DNA from: Saccopteryx bilineata
Lineage: Eukaryota > Chordata > Mammalia > Chiroptera > Emballonuridae
Direction: 5' to 3'
DNA length: 64,000 nt
NCBI RefSeq assembly: GCF_036850765.1
Contig: NC_089491.1
Location: forward strand, 182,879,520-182,943,519
Below are positions 1 to 11,907 of the stretch, in pieces (position 1 is the first letter of the stretch; every line of letters begins with the position of its first letter). The notes beneath the pieces are model-generated. The model saw nothing but the letters and a program-made list of their open reading frames with translations. It was not told the origin of the DNA and made no database searches. The position numbers and the translations under genes are program-made.

Positions 1-1020
1 TAGCACTCTGCCATTTTGACTGCTTCTCCTGGTCTCCTCCACATGGCCTTTCTCTCTCAGGAACCAAGATGGCAAGCTCCAGGTCTGCCCCACTTTATAG
101 TGCAGAAATCAAAACCTTCAATCCAATATAAAAAATAGGGAAATCTCTAATACATAGTCACTTATCTGAGGCATAATGGAATCCTTCATGAGATTGCACC
201 ACCCCACATCAAAAAGGATGGGAAAGGCTTAGTCCTAAAACCAAGCCCCAGGCTACAAGGATCCTGCCTGCCCACAGCCTGGCCCCAACACACATTAATA
301 TCACCTGGGTGACAGCTTCCAAGTGGGCAATGCCATCTTTAACAAAGCGAGCATAATATATTTTATCTGCCCAACAGCTACCAAATTAAATCCCATTAGG
401 AATTCACTGTCAGTTGTAGTGCAGGTACTGAAAAGCACCCCAATCTTCAGAAAGCTCACCCTTCTTACTCATGCAGTGATGTGTTGTCTGTCCGTCTTTG
501 TTTCCTGGGGCAAAGCAAGAACAAAACCAGGGGTGGTGCCAGATGTGGAAAGCTCACACCAGGCCCAGAGAGTGAGCCACAAATAAAGGGATAAAATCAG
601 GATTGATTACAAAGTGTCTAAGTGAGAGATATAGAGAACTTGAGAAGTCAAACATCAAAATAACAGCCAGGAAACTACAAGCAAAGCTCGTAGAAGGAAG
701 TGAGCAATCAAATTGCAAAAAATAGGACACTGAAAAGGACACAGTAAACCAAAGAAGCAGCAAACCAAATTCACCAGAAGCAAGGCCTCCTCATGTATTA
801 CAATCCATTCATTTCCTACTGCTCATGTTCATGGTTGCGGGTGGCTGGAGCCAATCACAGCTGTATTCCGGGACAACACCAAATTTTTATTGGATAATGC
901 ATAATGTACACGTGTCGCTGTATGGCTCTCACGGAATTACATTCTAAATTATGTGGCGTTCATGGCTCTCTCAGCCAAAAAGGGTCCTGACCCCTGTCAT
1001 AAAGGGTAGTCAGAGAGCAG
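1..1020 (-). repeat. Unassigned sequence with LTR-like signals on the minus strand
   Basis: No gene is visible. Read on the minus strand, the first 330 bases carry a TATA-like stretch (complement of positions 91-100). The block near 800-1000 carries a polyadenylation-signal-like AATAAAAATTTGG (complement of about 879-891) beside a CCAAT-like motif at 851-856. Together these suggest old LTR material in antisense, possibly one element cut by the window edge. I recognise no family and see no target-site duplication. The short reading frames here do not resemble known proteins. Confidence 0.3.
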
Positions 1021-1196
1021 CACAGCTGATATTAGAATTGTGTGTGGGTTACAGTCACTGGTAATGCAAAGGCCAGAAAAGGACCATAGGATTAAGTGAC
1101 TGAGATAGGAAGCAGGACAACACTACTGGAGAAGGCAAGTTCAAGAAACTGAACTGCCGAGGCACTGGAAGCATTATGTACATATATACATACATA

Positions 1197-1211
1197 TGTG
1201 TGTGTGTGTGT
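1197..1211. repeat. Short (TG)n microsatellite
   Basis: An uninterrupted TG dinucleotide run follows an AT-rich lead-in. The surrounding 1020-2900 stretch shows no gene or repeat that I can name and appears to be unique, AT-rich DNA. Confidence 0.8.
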
Positions 1212-2901
1212 ATTAAAATTGCCATGAATTAAAACAGGAATAGAAATGTACAGTGGCAGCAGATAAAATCATCAAGAAATGTGGGAGAAGAATTTAAGGA
1301 TAAGTTGATAAAAAACATTGAGAGGTAGAGGATCATAGTCAGTCTACCGATATGAGACTTGACAGTGGGGTGTTTTCAGGGAGGGCAAAGGGAGAATAAT
1401 TCAAAGTGGTAAAACTAGGAAGCCTTCCTTACTTCCAGCTGTGATGGTAGAAGGGCTATGGGATGAAAAAAAGGCACAACTTGAGATATCCACAAGGGAA
1501 TATCCCTGTGAATTCTTCTTTGAAGAATCCTGCTTCCCCTGTGAAGCAAGAGCCAGGATATTATTAGTACAAGATGTTCAGAGAAAAGGTTGAGAATATG
1601 GGGGTAGAGGTGCTTTTGATGAACCTTGAGGGGCCCAGTGGAAAAGTTTTGGAAGATGGGGATGGGTGAGAGGAGACAAAATAGGAGATACACAAACCTA
1701 ATGGAAATGAGAATGTGGGAGGGGTCTGGACTCTGTCATGGAAAATAACTATAAAGCAATAAAGAGCAATGAATCCTGACCCAATGAGCTCAAAGCAGAA
1801 TGTGATAGTGAGGCTGATGGTGTTTGGAAATAGCGGAAAAACAATCCAGGGTTCTCTCTTGACCCTTCGGTGGATTCAAGGAGGTCTGGACCAAAAGTGA
1901 TTTTAACTCTCCTGTTGGTGGAATGCAGGCTCTCCCTTTAAAATTTAAAGTAAAAGTTAGTATATACAAAAATGTATCTTTTTTAAAAATTGAGGTGGTG
2001 ATGGCAACAGTGAAAGGAATATGAGATTTGGAAATAGAAACTTGAAGTGAAATTGTAGATATAGTAATTTTTAATCAAACTTGCTTTTACAGATTTCATC
2101 ACCAACTGCCCATTGACCATCATAGTCCTAAAGAGATTTACAATTACACAGGCTGTCCTTTACACCCTTATTCAGTGTGTGTTATGCTTATCTCTAGAAC
2201 AGTCTTTTGGAAGAGTAGCATCACTAATAATCATAATGATAAAGATAATCTCATTAAGTACATTTTGCAAGGGTTATGGTGTCAACAGGCCAGTGGAATT
2301 GGATGAGCAATTCAGTATCAAGAGCCAAGGCCTCTTACTGTGTGTAATTTATAAGTTAAACCTTATCATAGGTATGTATGTGTAGGAAAAAACATATCGT
2401 GTATAAGGTTGAGTACAGCTTGCATTTTCAGGCATACACTGTGGAGGGGACATTGGGACCTATCACCTGTGGATGAGAGGGTTGCTATATTTCCTTACAC
2501 GTCAAAGTAGCTATAAAGAAATGTTCAGTGTGTTTTGCTCCTCATGCCACCATCAGCATAATCATTATCATAAATAGCTGTACTTTGCATAAGGAATTCT
2601 AGTTAAAGAGTATTATCACTTTATTCAATTTTAGGATAACTAGAAACTCTGATCCATTCCAAGTGTTATCTTTTAGCTTTCAAGATTAATTCCTGCTATA
2701 AACACACCAAAAATTAATCCTTGTGCTGTATGCCTATTAGATTGAGAATTTTAGAATCCTTGGTTCATTTGATATGTAAAAGTACTTACTTAAATTTTAG
2801 ATACAAATATTATAGTACTCCAATTTAAATCAATGTAATTAAGAGCACAATGCATGACCTTACATCATGGGAGCGTGTCTGACTTCTGTGAAACTGGATA
2901 C

Positions 2902-4620
2902 ATTTTTTTTTTACACAAAAACAATTTTTTAAAATTTATTTATTTTTAACAGAGACAGAGAAAGAGTCAGAGAGAGGGGATAGACAGGGACAGACAGACA
3001 GGAATGGAGAGATGAGAAGCATCAATCATTAGTTTTTCGTTGCGCATTGCGACACCTTAGTTGTTCATTGATTGCTTTCTCATATGTGCCTTGACCGTGG
3101 GCCTTCAGCAGACCGAGTAACCCCTTGCTCGAGCCAGCAACCTTGGGTCCAAGTTGGTGAGCTTTTGCTCAAACCAGATGAGCCCACGTTCAAGCTGGCA
3201 ACCTCGGGGTACGAACCTGGGTCCTCGGCATCCCAGTCTGACTCTCTATCCACTGCGCCACCGCCTGGTCAGGCAAAAAACAATTTTTTAAGACCTTTAT
3301 TAACAGTTTGTTGACTTTTTTGAAAAAAAAATCAAGTTGTAAACTTTTATTACAAATTAAAAATGAGGTTCTTAAAAACCTCAACTTGACCAGGTATGAA
3401 ACATTTTAAAAACCTTTAAAGGTGTATAGAGAAAAACCAGGCTTTTTCTTTTTTTAAGAAACATGTTTGTCTTTACCAAAAAGAGACATGTTTAGATAAA
3501 AATAATTAAAACCTCATGCTGCATAGATAATGCAGATAGTTCTAGTTATCTGGTCAACAGGCAAAAAGCAAGCACTTAAGGTCTTCAGCTCCAATCATTT
3601 GTTTATTTTTTATTGCTGGAATTTCATATTCATTTCATATTCCTGTTGGATGACTAAACTGGACAATGGTAGAGATGGTAAACCAGCATTTACTCAGCCG
3701 CACCCTACTCAGCCTGGGGAGTGGATGAATTCTCAGCTGGTGGATTGGCTGCTTTGTCTCTTTGCCGTCCTGTGGCTTAGGGTTTTCTGGGTGTCCGCCC
3801 TAGGATAATTGAAGTTATGGGTCACCGACCTTCTGGTGGCTGCTGACTGTGGGTCTCATCTTGATTGTCCATATCTTCTTCATTGCCATCCTCTCTAGAC
3901 TGTCTTTGGCATGAAGGGCCACTGTGAAATAGTGGTCTATAGCCCCAATACATATTTTGTCTCACTGGTCTACCTTGTTCTCCTGGACCCTGGTTTTCAG
4001 CACCCTCCATCACATCTCCCCGGCACAGGAGGGTTGACGCCCCTAGGGTCCCGCATGTAGTAAGATGGGAACCATCACCTGCGATAGGGCTGGTGCTACT
4101 GAACCCGGTTAGGGAGCACTTTCTGATCCCTCATCCCCCCCCCCACTATTCTGGTAGTTCTGCTGGTAATTGCATGGAGGATCCCTACAAGGTGGATAGT
4201 GTCTGTAATGGTTAAGATCTGCTGCATATTTTACTACCTTGCCCTGGAACTCCACCAAGGCCTATAACATTTGCAGCCTCCGTATCCTTTGCTCCCTCAA
4301 CAACATCAAACTCCACAGTCTCTTCATCTCCTACACTGCCAAGGCACTCCCTGGGGTTATTCTTCTTTATGGCAGTCTGGTGTACATATACAATACATCT
4401 TTCTTGGTGTCATTCCTATCAATGAAACTATATCCGTTCCTTACACTGAACCATTTAACTGTTCCCCAAACTTTCCTTGCCATGACCTTCTTGTACTTGC
4501 CTGCAGGGGCCCCTGATATGAGGCTGGGCGCCACTCCCTGCGGCTCCGGGTGGTGGGGGCTTGGTGTCTGCAGCACTGAGGGTGGGGGTGGGGTGGCACG
4601 CAGCTGCTGGGTCTCATCCT
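2902..4620 (-). pseudogene. YBX1P: YBX1 (Y-box binding protein 1) processed pseudogene
   Basis: The source gene encodes a cold-shock-domain RNA/DNA-binding protein. On the minus strand, about 4500-4370 reads as a cold-shock domain start ([20 protein letters not shown], where the functional family has GTVKWFNVRNGYGFINRN). Further down, 4013-3825 matches the arginine-rich C-terminal part ([17 protein letters not shown]). The similarity continues without introns through the coding end near 3700 and along the whole 3' UTR to an A-tail, seen as a T run at 2902-2912. Lack of introns, the long shared UTR and the tail identify a retrocopy. Frameshifts, stops and a lost arginine-rich stretch make it non-coding. 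A SINE sits just inside its 3' end. Its 5' boundary near 4620 is uncertain. YBX3 was considered, but the C-terminal half and the UTR fit YBX1. Confidence 0.9.
2926..3274 (-). mobile_element. tRNA-derived SINE, family B (GTGGCGCAGTGGATAGAG head)
   Basis: On the minus strand it begins with a tRNA-like head (CCTGACCAGGCGGTGGCGCA), passes through a body rich in GCTCAAGC-type words and ends in a CTCTGTCTC-rich tail with A/T-rich end. It lies inside the 3' end of the YBX1 retrocopy, flanked by near-identical copies of AAAACAATTTTTTA, so it arrived after the retrocopy. The same family recurs at about 19.1, 22.5, 35.1, 48.7 and 51.7 kb. Confidence 0.9.
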
Positions 4621-4639
4621 CGAATTTGAAAGTGGGTAC

Positions 4640-5290
4640 CTTTTAATGCCTTTCTGTAACACATATATTATATGAATCTCATGAATGAGGAATATATGCT
4701 CCTACCATGTAATTTTCATCACAGCTTGCCAGTGGTCTTTTAAAATCACATGACATACAAAATCTTGGATCTGCTCTCTTTCTTCTAGTAGTCTCAAAAA
4801 CTAAAGAGAAATAAGCTATTTTAATCTCCAAAATGGAAGGTCTTGTTTAACTCTAGCTGCATACGTCCCTGTGGTCACGATCATTTCATAATATTACAAG
4901 GTCTTTCATTTTAAAATGTGCAGTGGGCTTATATAGCAACTTTATCAGATTAACTACCTTTTTTGAGAAATCGGGAACACAAAAAAGTAATATACAGCAA
5001 GCCAATTTTTGTATCAAGTTTGCGCCAGGAAAATTTCTATTGATAATCAAAATTCTGTATATAGGACTCTTGCCTGCCTCCAAAAATATTTGATGACAAT
5101 TCTGCTTCACCAATGTTTTCATTCCTTGCAAACATTGCATCTAAGCATAAATTCCCTTCTTCACATCATATCTTTTTTTTTATGTTGGCTACATCAAATA
5201 ACATTGTAAATTATTGACTCATTTCAAATTAAATTTTGTACCAGAAAATGAATACTCTTAGCAAAGTTGTAAAATAATGTGTATTATTGG
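4640..5290. other. No recognisable feature
   Basis: AT-rich DNA lies between the YBX1 retrocopy and the next transposon relic. Only short chance reading frames are present, and no repeat family was recognised. Confidence 0.5.
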
Positions 5291-5295
5291 TATAC

Positions 5296-5619
5296 ATACT
5301 GTAATTCCCCATGTATAAGACTCTCCCATGTATACGATGCATCTTAATTTTAGGGCCCAAAATTTGGGGAAAAAAATTTATTACATAAAGTTATTGAACT
5401 CAGATTTTACTCATCATAAAATTCATACAACTCCTCATCACTATCAAAACTCCCATCCTCATCTGTGTCTGATGATGAATCAGTCTTCATATATTGCCTT
5501 GTCCTCAGTTCCATCTATGGCATTTGAAATGCCACAACCACTGTATAAGATGCACCCAGTTTTTAGAACCCAAATTTTTCAAAAATGGTGCATTTTATAC
5601 ATGGGAGAATATGGTAAAC
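5296..5619 (-). mobile_element. Deleted pogo/Tigger-like DNA transposon
   Basis: The two ends are long imperfect inverted repeats containing CCCATGTATAAGA-type words. In between, the minus strand of about 5415-5500 reads as an acidic tail rich in D, E and Y (SDTDEDGSFDSDEELYEFYD), a pattern I associate with the C-terminus of pogo-type transposases. The transposase core is missing. The orientation is that of the coding relic, and the family assignment is inference. Confidence 0.6.
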
Positions 5620-5919
5620 AAAAGCACCCGAATGGTATTGGAAAGGGCAGATGACAGTTTGTGGGCTTTCCTACTTGGAGAATGGTCTGAAGATCCACCA
5701 CACATGAAGTCCTTGGATCCCAGCAGTGATGATGCCTTCACAGCAAAAGGCAAGGGGCTGTGACACACATGATGCAGTTTATTTTCCTTTTCCAATTGGG
5801 TTCCAATTTTGAAAGGAAACTTTACGGTGGTGACCCATGAGTGGGAGTGGTAATAACAAGGGCTTTCCGAGGCTGGGAGATGAAGTAGCTAGCAAGGTGA
5901 AAAGTGAAAAGCAGTTGGG
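5620..5919. other. No recognisable feature
   Basis: A 300-base spacer between the pogo-like relic and a SINE head. Nothing was recognised. Confidence 0.4.
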
Positions 5920-5960
5920 GTCCTGGCTGGGGGCTCAATGGATAGAGTGTCGGCCTGGCA
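5920..5960 (+). mobile_element. SINE 5' head fragment (family A)
   Basis: About 40 bases match the tRNA-like head of family A SINEs (TCAATGGATAGAGTGTCGGC). They then run directly into an antisense L1 segment with no SINE body or tail. Either a truncated copy or a chimeric insertion. Confidence 0.7.
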
Positions 5961-6372
5961 CCACTTATTGAAGAGGCTTTCTTTTCTCCATTGTATGTTT
6001 TGGACTCTTCTGTCACAAGATGATTTGTCCATATATATGTGGTTTTATTTCTGGGCTCTCAATTCTGTTCCATTGGTCTGTTCTTCTGCCAATGCCATGC
6101 TGTTTTGATTATTGGGGCTCTATAGTATATTTGAAATCAGGTAGTGTGACACCTCTGGCTTCATTTTTTCCCCTTCAGGGTTGCTTTGGCTATTCGGGGA
6201 CTTTTATGGTTCCATACAAACCTGGTGATTTTTTTGTTCTATTTTTCTTTTAATGACATTGGGATTTTGATGGGAATTTCATTAACTTTTTATATTGCTT
6301 TGGGTAATATGGCCATTTTAACTATGTTGATTCTTCCAAACCATGAACATGGAATATTTTTCTATTTCATTG
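5961..6372 (-). mobile_element. L1 fragment, 3' part of ORF2, antisense
   Basis: The plus strand carries the familiar antisense L1 words (CCATTGGTCTGTTCTTCTGC and others), corresponding to the region just downstream of the reverse transcriptase. The counterpart in the full L1 of this window lies at about 16080-16430. No open frame remains. Confidence 0.85.
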
Positions 6373-6376
6373 TCTC

Positions 6377-6800
6377 TGCCAAGTGTGGGCTGCAGGCAGA
6401 CCATGGGAACATTGGCTGTGACCCCATGCTCTGCTGCCTCTTTAGTTTCTCTCCCCCTCTTCCCTTTTATCTCATCACTCCTCCCAGCAGAAGGAGGCCC
6501 AGTCAATCCAGGTTTCCCTCCCACACCCATCAGACAAAACCCAGACAGCCCAAGCTTACCTCCTCCCCATAGTTCAGCAGAGGAATAAAAATCCCAGTCT
6601 GGGTTTGTCTCCTCCTCAGAGCTGACTATGAATGCATTTTATCTTCTGCCCCCCTTTTGAACCCATCCCACCTTTAGTTCATTCAGGTGCGTGGATCTTT
6701 CAGGCACACCTGTGAGCCTAGCTGGAGTTCCTTTGCTGCACTATAGTTGTTTAATTTGTTGAAATTTCAAGGGGAGAGATCAGGAGTATCTCTAACACCA
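6377..6800 (+). repeat. LTR-like block
   Basis: Begins with TGCCAAGTG, is C/T-rich, and has an AATAAA at about 6582 followed by a 200-base downstream part. The composition and signals resemble a retroviral LTR of unknown family. No target-site duplication is seen, so the limits are approximate. Confidence 0.4.
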
Positions 6801-7026
6801 CCATTACTGTGACCAAGAATCCTTTTTTTAAAGATCATCTTTTAATCAAAACAAAGAAACAGAGACAAAAACTTAAGGTTCGGCAGCCCCATTCTTCACT
6901 AAGTTGCGTGATCTTAGCCAATTTGGTTTTCAAATTCCACATCCATAAAGTAGGAAAAGAACCATTTTTGTCTATTTCACAGACATTTTGTGGAATAAAT
7001 AGGATTATTTATGAGATACAAAAGAA

Positions 7027-7420
7027 GCCCTGGCTGGTTGGCTCAGTGGTAGAGGGTCGGCCTGGCATGTGGGAGTCCTGGGTTTGATTCCCAGCCAGGG
7101 CACACACAGGAGAGGCACCTGTCTGCTTCTCCACCCCTCCCCCTCTCCTTCCTCTCTGTCTCTCTCTTCCCCTCCCACAGCCAAGGCTCCAGTGGAGCAA
7201 ACTTTGCCCGGGCGCTGAGGATGGCTCTGTGGCCTCTGCCTTAGGCGCTAGAATGGCTCTGATTGCAGCAGAGTGATGCCCCAGATGGGCAGAGCATCGC
7301 CCCCTGGTGGGAATGCCAGGTGGATCTCGGTCGGGCGCATGCGGGAGTCTGTCTGACTGTCTCCCCATTTCCAACTTAAGCAAAATACAAAAAATTTAAA
7401 AAAAAAAAAGAAAAAGAAAA
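7027..7420 (+). mobile_element. tRNA-derived SINE, family A
   Basis: The head CCTGGCTGGTTGGCTCAGTG contains tRNA-type promoter boxes (box B-like GGTTTGATTCC near 7080). A C/T-rich body, a GC-rich second half and an A-rich tail follow. It resembles the other family A copies at 21.4, 33.0, 37.0, 39.4 and 52.6 kb, with scattered CpG decay. Confidence 0.9.
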
Positions 7421-7585
7421 AATATATAATGTCATTATCAAGGGCATGTTCAAATAAAAGGACAGAAAGAGAAAATGCATTCAGTGGCTACTTCTCCTCA
7501 AGTGACTGTTCCCTTCACCCACTGTAAGCAAAAAGCCAAGATAGATTGTTGCCTAAAGTAGGATCCAAAGAAAAAGAGTGATACT

Positions 7586-7770
7586 TTGGCTTTGAACTGT
7601 GCACTTTTGGGCCAATTACAAAATTTCCCTGAGCCTCAGTATCTTATTCTTTCTAAATGGCAGATATATGATAACTTATGCAGATGTATGACAACAGATT
7701 TAACAGTGCTGTCTTACTCAACTTTCTCATCTGTAAAATTGGCTTTAGAAGTAGTATATTTAAAGCCTAT
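7586..7770 (+). repeat. MIR-like ancient SINE
   Basis: The words GAGCCTCAGTATCTTATT and TTTCTCATCTGTAAAATTGG are diverged matches to the MIR core/3' region. There is no open frame. Confidence 0.6.
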
Positions 7771-7784
7771 AACCTAGTGTTAAA

Positions 7785-9400
7785 CTCATTCATTTATTCA
7801 ACAAATAATCTGTCCTAGCTGCCACAATTTTAACAGAATGGAGCAGAAAAATCACAGGCCCCATTGAGTTCATATTAAAGTTAGAAGACAGACAATTAAC
7901 AGAAAAAGTGAGTAAAATATATAGTCTTTCAAGTGCTGTCAGTTGCACCGGGCTCTGAGCTCAGAAGAACCTGCACTTTTTTTAATGCTCTGGTGCTGCA
8001 GTATTGAAATTCTTAATACTTCTGAGCCAGGGCCTGGTCCACATCTTCATTTCCAGGACAGTGGAGAAAAGTAAACTGAGGAGAGAGATAGCGTGACATG
8101 AGAGGTAGGAGAAGGAGTTCTGAGGGCTTCAACATGGCATTGTGCATTTTGAACACCACACAAAGGTATCTAGCTTAGGGGTGTAGTGGAGGCTGAAAAC
8201 CACCTAGAGAAAGAAGGCCCTTTTCTTCACACAAAACTGACTCCAGGAAGATTGCTCTTGAAAAGATAATCACATAGATAACACTGTGCCCAAGTATCTT
8301 TAGGTGGGTAGTCCCTCAGATCACCTGCTTATTCATCTGTGAATCACGAGCCATGCCCCCAGGTGGATGCCATTTTCTTATTTACACAGAGGTGCCAGTT
8401 AAGCTAGCAATGGACTTGCTGTTCAGAGAAGGCCTCCTTGAAGGGGTGACACTTAAAAAAGGTCTAAAAAGATGAGCATTGTGCAGAATAGAAAGAGAGG
8501 GAGCTAGACCAAGGGAAATGTGAATGCAAAGCCCTTGGCACAGCTGCCTTGCTCCTGTTTCTGGAATAGCTCAGAGGCCAATGAGCCCAGAAAGGAGGAC
8601 AGAAAGCAGAAAATAAAATCAGAGAAGCACATAAAACTGTGAGGCTATTATCAGAACTGTGGCTTTCATTCAAACAAGGGAAGCCATTGGTGATTTTCAC
8701 AAAGTATTGTGTTATGGATTCTGGATTGAGAATAGACTAAACTGGGCAAGAATGGGAGTGCAGAGAGTACAATTAGAGGCTACTGATTACCTAGATAAGA
8801 ATAATGGTGGCTTAGATTAGGATAGTAAAAATAAAACAAAACAAAAAAGTGATGAGAAGTGGTAAGATTTTGGATGTAGTTTTGAAAGGAAAGCCAATAG
8901 GCCTGGCTGATCATTTTATTAGAGGATGTAAGAGAAAGAGAGACAATAAGAAGGATTCCAAAGTTATTGCCCATACAACTGGAATGAAAGAGTTACCATT
9001 AACCAAGATGGAGAAGACTGGCAGAATTTGTTGGGAAATCAGGAAATTTATATATATACATTATACTAGAGCTACGTATTAGATATCACACTAGGTGATA
9101 AAGTAGGCTGGAGTTTAGAAAAAGGTCTGTGTTAGAGATTCAAATTTGGGAGTTATCAACATGTTGATGATATTTAAAGTTATGAGAATGGATAAGATCA
9201 CCAAAGAATAAGTGGTGATATGGTCCAGAGGCTGGGATCTGAAGCCTCTCAAAGTTAGTAAACTAAAGAGAAAGAGGAAACTGAGAAGAATAGACCAGTG
9301 AGTTTAAAGGAAAACTGGGAGGGTGTGATGGCATCAATCCCAGGAAAATGTGTCCAGGAGAAAGAGGAGAGATCATGGCATCACAGGCTGTGCAGTGGTC
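7785..9400 (+). repeat. Ancient LINE-like interspersed repeat, several fragments
   Basis: The block starts with the CATTCATTTATTCAACAAAT motif common to an old mammalian repeat. It goes on through segments I recognise from that family (GGCCTCCTTGAAGGGGTGAC near 8430; GAGAAGTGGTAAGATTTTGG near 8853; GAGTTACCATTAACCAAGAT near 8989). It is highly diverged and non-coding. I am not certain of the family name. Confidence 0.6.
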
Positions 9401-9629
9401 ACATATGAGGATGCCTGATAACTGATCTTTGAATATACACACATGGAAGCAAGAATAGAGCCTTATAATCTGTGGCTAATGTGGTACCTTCTGAAGAAAA
9501 GCATGAAAAACAAATCATATCTATAAGTTACTTAATAAATCCAGTAGGATAATATAGTTGTAAATTATCATCTGGTTATATCAGAGGAAACTGTATTTAC
9601 TAATTTAATGAGAATATAGTTTAATACCA

Positions 9630-10122
9630 AGTTGCCCAATATGGGAACCACTAGTCACATGTGGGTATCAAATACTGGAAATATGACTCATTAGAGTTAG
9701 AAACTAAATTTTTTATTTTATTTAAATGTAATTAATTCTGATATTAAATTATTCAGTTATTTAGAATATTTTATGTATGTTTTGAACAACTAGTATACAT
9801 GAGTCTATATTTGAACTGTGACTTTATCAAATTTACATTAACACAAATACTTTCTATGGAAATTTAGTATCTGAATTGAATATAACTATAAACTGCACAC
9901 CAAATTTTGAAGACTTGGTACCAAAAAAAGAACTTGAAATATAACAATAGTAACTTTATATTGATTACATGTTTAAACGATAATATTTTAGATATATTGG
10001 GTAAACAAAATCTAGCACTAAAAAAATTTCAACTATTTCTTTTTACTTTTTTAATGTGGCTATTAAAAAATTTTTAATTATCTATTGGCTTGCATTATAT
10101 TATTGGACAATACTGATCTAAT
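9630..10122 (-). mobile_element. Ancient hAT-Charlie-like DNA transposon remnant
   Basis: The ends are imperfect inverted repeats (CCAAGTTGCCCAATATGGG and ATTATTGGACAATACTG), with an AT-rich interior containing TTTAATGTGGCTATTAAAA. The pattern matches a common old non-autonomous mammalian hAT family. Divergence is high and no clear 8-bp duplication remains. Strand is arbitrary. Confidence 0.6.
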
Positions 10123-10129
10123 AGAAAAA

Positions 10130-10735
10130 TGTTATAGACAAAATAAGGTTTTACTAAAATTAAGAACTTTGTCACCTGTTTCATCACAAGCCTCTCTACA
10201 GCAAATGAAAAACAATTTTAAGTACCAGGAACCACAAAATATTGTTTCTCTGAAAATTTACTTGTACTCTTTCCACTGGTTGGAAAACTCTACTTTTGTT
10301 CACTGAGACAATATTCATCTATTCCTCAAAATTCTGCTCCAACAATATAGAATCTAAGAAGTGAATTATCTGACCTGTGAAAGTCAAAGTACTCCCTGTT
10401 ATCTTGATATATAGATAATATAGCACTAGGATATGAAGAGTTCATATTTGTGTGCCCTACAAGGCTTGTTCATTTCAAAGCAAGAATAAGTCATTCATTT
10501 TTGGGTCTTAAGAGTTTAACATAAGTCCTGACACATGGTAAGCCACAAGAATACCTGTTAAATTAAGAGGTGTGAATAAGGCATGATAATAGTACAGATA
10601 TGTAAGACTATATACAAGCATATTTGTAAGAAAGCTCTCATTTATCCAACTTATGTTTACACTTATAGAAACCTCAAATATCTAAAAAGAAGCCGCATGA
10701 TCTAAAAGGAAATAGAGCAACGATATATACTAAGA
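10130..10735. other. No recognisable feature
   Basis: AT-rich sequence with only chance reading frames. Confidence 0.4.
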
Positions 10736-10739
10736 ATTA

Positions 10740-11000
10740 CTGAGTATCTATGATGTGACAGATAGGCTCTCTGACCAGTTTTTTTTCATTTAATCTGCAC
10801 AAGAAACCTTCATTGTTATAATTACCTTTAACAGTTATTGAATGTTATTATTTGCTAGACACTGTGGTATACACTTTACATTTTCTATCTTCACAAATCC
10901 ATAAGGTTGGTTCTATTATTATCCCCATCCCACAGAGCAAAACAGTTAAGTAACTTGAACAAGATTACATAGCTAATCAGTGTCAAAGCCAAGATTGAAA
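10740..11000 (+). repeat. MIR-like ancient SINE, two adjoining pieces
   Basis: The words ACACTGTGGTATACACTTTA, TTATCCCCATCCCACAGAGC and AAGTAACTTGAACAAGATTA are diverged MIR core matches. A shorter related piece lies immediately 5' of them. Confidence 0.7.
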
Positions 11001-11288
11001 TCCAAGCAGTCCCTAAATTTTGAAATCTGAAGGAAGTATAACCTTAATGCAAAGGACTTCTAATACAAACATTTACAAATATAAAAGCCAAGAGAAATTA
11101 AATAGATGCAAAAATTGTCCATAGATGCATATAGAAGACACCCTAAGAGATCTTAGAAATAAGGCTAATAAAGATGATCAGAGACTTGAGAGCTTAAAGA
11201 TTATTAATATATTTGTAATGGGTCCATTAATATAAAACCCAGCAAAAAAAAGCTATATGGTTTCATCGTGCATACTTAAATTGTAAAA

Positions 11289-11582
11289 GTGAGAGGAGAA
11301 GAGATAGGGAGACAGACTCCTCCTGCATGCACTCTGATGAATCCACCCAATAACCCCCATCTGGAGCTGATGCTCCAATCAACCGAGTTATCCTCAGTGT
11401 CTGAAGCTGGAGCTTGAACCAATCGAGCCACCAGCTTTCAGAGGGGAAGAGAGAGAGGGGAAGATGGAAGAGAAGACAAGTAGGTGGTTGCTTCTCCTGT
11501 GTGCCCTGATGAAGAATTGAACCCAGGACATCCACACACCAGGCCGATGACATTCTATTCACTGAGCCAGCCAGCCAAGGCC
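11289..11582 (-). mobile_element. Diverged SINE related to family A
   Basis: On the minus strand it starts with a GGCCTTGGCTGGCTGGCTCA head and carries GGTTCAATTC as box B. Flanking copies of TAAATTGTAAAA (11277-11288 and 11583-11594) are a perfect 12-bp target duplication. Confidence 0.85.
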
Positions 11583-11776
11583 TAAATTGTAAAAATATAA
11601 AACCAAGCAAATAATTATCACAAATTACAGGATACTGGTTTCCCCTTAAGAAAAGAGATTTTACTATAATCCTGGGGAGCTTCAGGGGTGTTATAAACTA
11701 TTTCTTGGAGCCATTTTTACAGAGTGAGAGCAGAGAGAAGGCAGAGTGAGCAGCCACTACGCCACTTCACTCACAG

Positions 11777-11907
11777 GAAGAAATCTTTCCTGTTTTCTGC
11801 TCTGTACGTGGCCTTTATCTTTGGTGGTCGGCACCTGATGAACAAACGGGCCAAGTTTGAACTGAGGAAGCCATTAGTTCTCTGGTCTCTGACCCTCACA
11901 GTCTTCA
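11777..11907 (+). pseudogene. ELOVL6: ELOVL6 exon-like segment at the 5' end of the L1
   Basis: ELOVL6 is an ER membrane enzyme that elongates C12-C16 fatty acyl chains. This 131-bp stretch translates as an internal part of it (for example [20 protein letters not shown]), including the first transmembrane region, and differs from the human protein as I remember it at only a few residues. It is preceded by AG (CACTTCACTCACAG), as at a splice acceptor, but followed by GATATAAG, where a donor would need GT. Two of the changes look like CpG decay (TACGTGGCC, CTCACAGTC). No neighbouring ELOVL6 coding sequence follows within the window. I read it as a captured exon or duplicate rather than a working exon. 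The native locus remains possible but less likely. Exact exon limits are from memory. Confidence 0.8.

Noticed and set aside
3072..3314. Open frame of 80 codons on the plus strand
   Set aside because: It is the antisense of a family B SINE. Equivalent frames appear at other copies (for example 35359).
4239..4646. 135-codon plus-strand frame
   Set aside because: It lies antisense to the YBX1 retrocopy and has no domain of its own.
7009..7383. 124-codon minus-strand frame with Arg/Gly-rich sequence
   Set aside because: Antisense of a family A SINE. The same peptide types recur at 21.4 and 37.0 kb, as expected for repeats.
11777..11907. Functional exon of the native ELOVL6 gene
   Set aside because: The donor position reads GA rather than GT, two residues look altered by CpG decay and the segment abuts an L1 within its apparent insertion limits. 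Kept as a finding because this is not conclusive.
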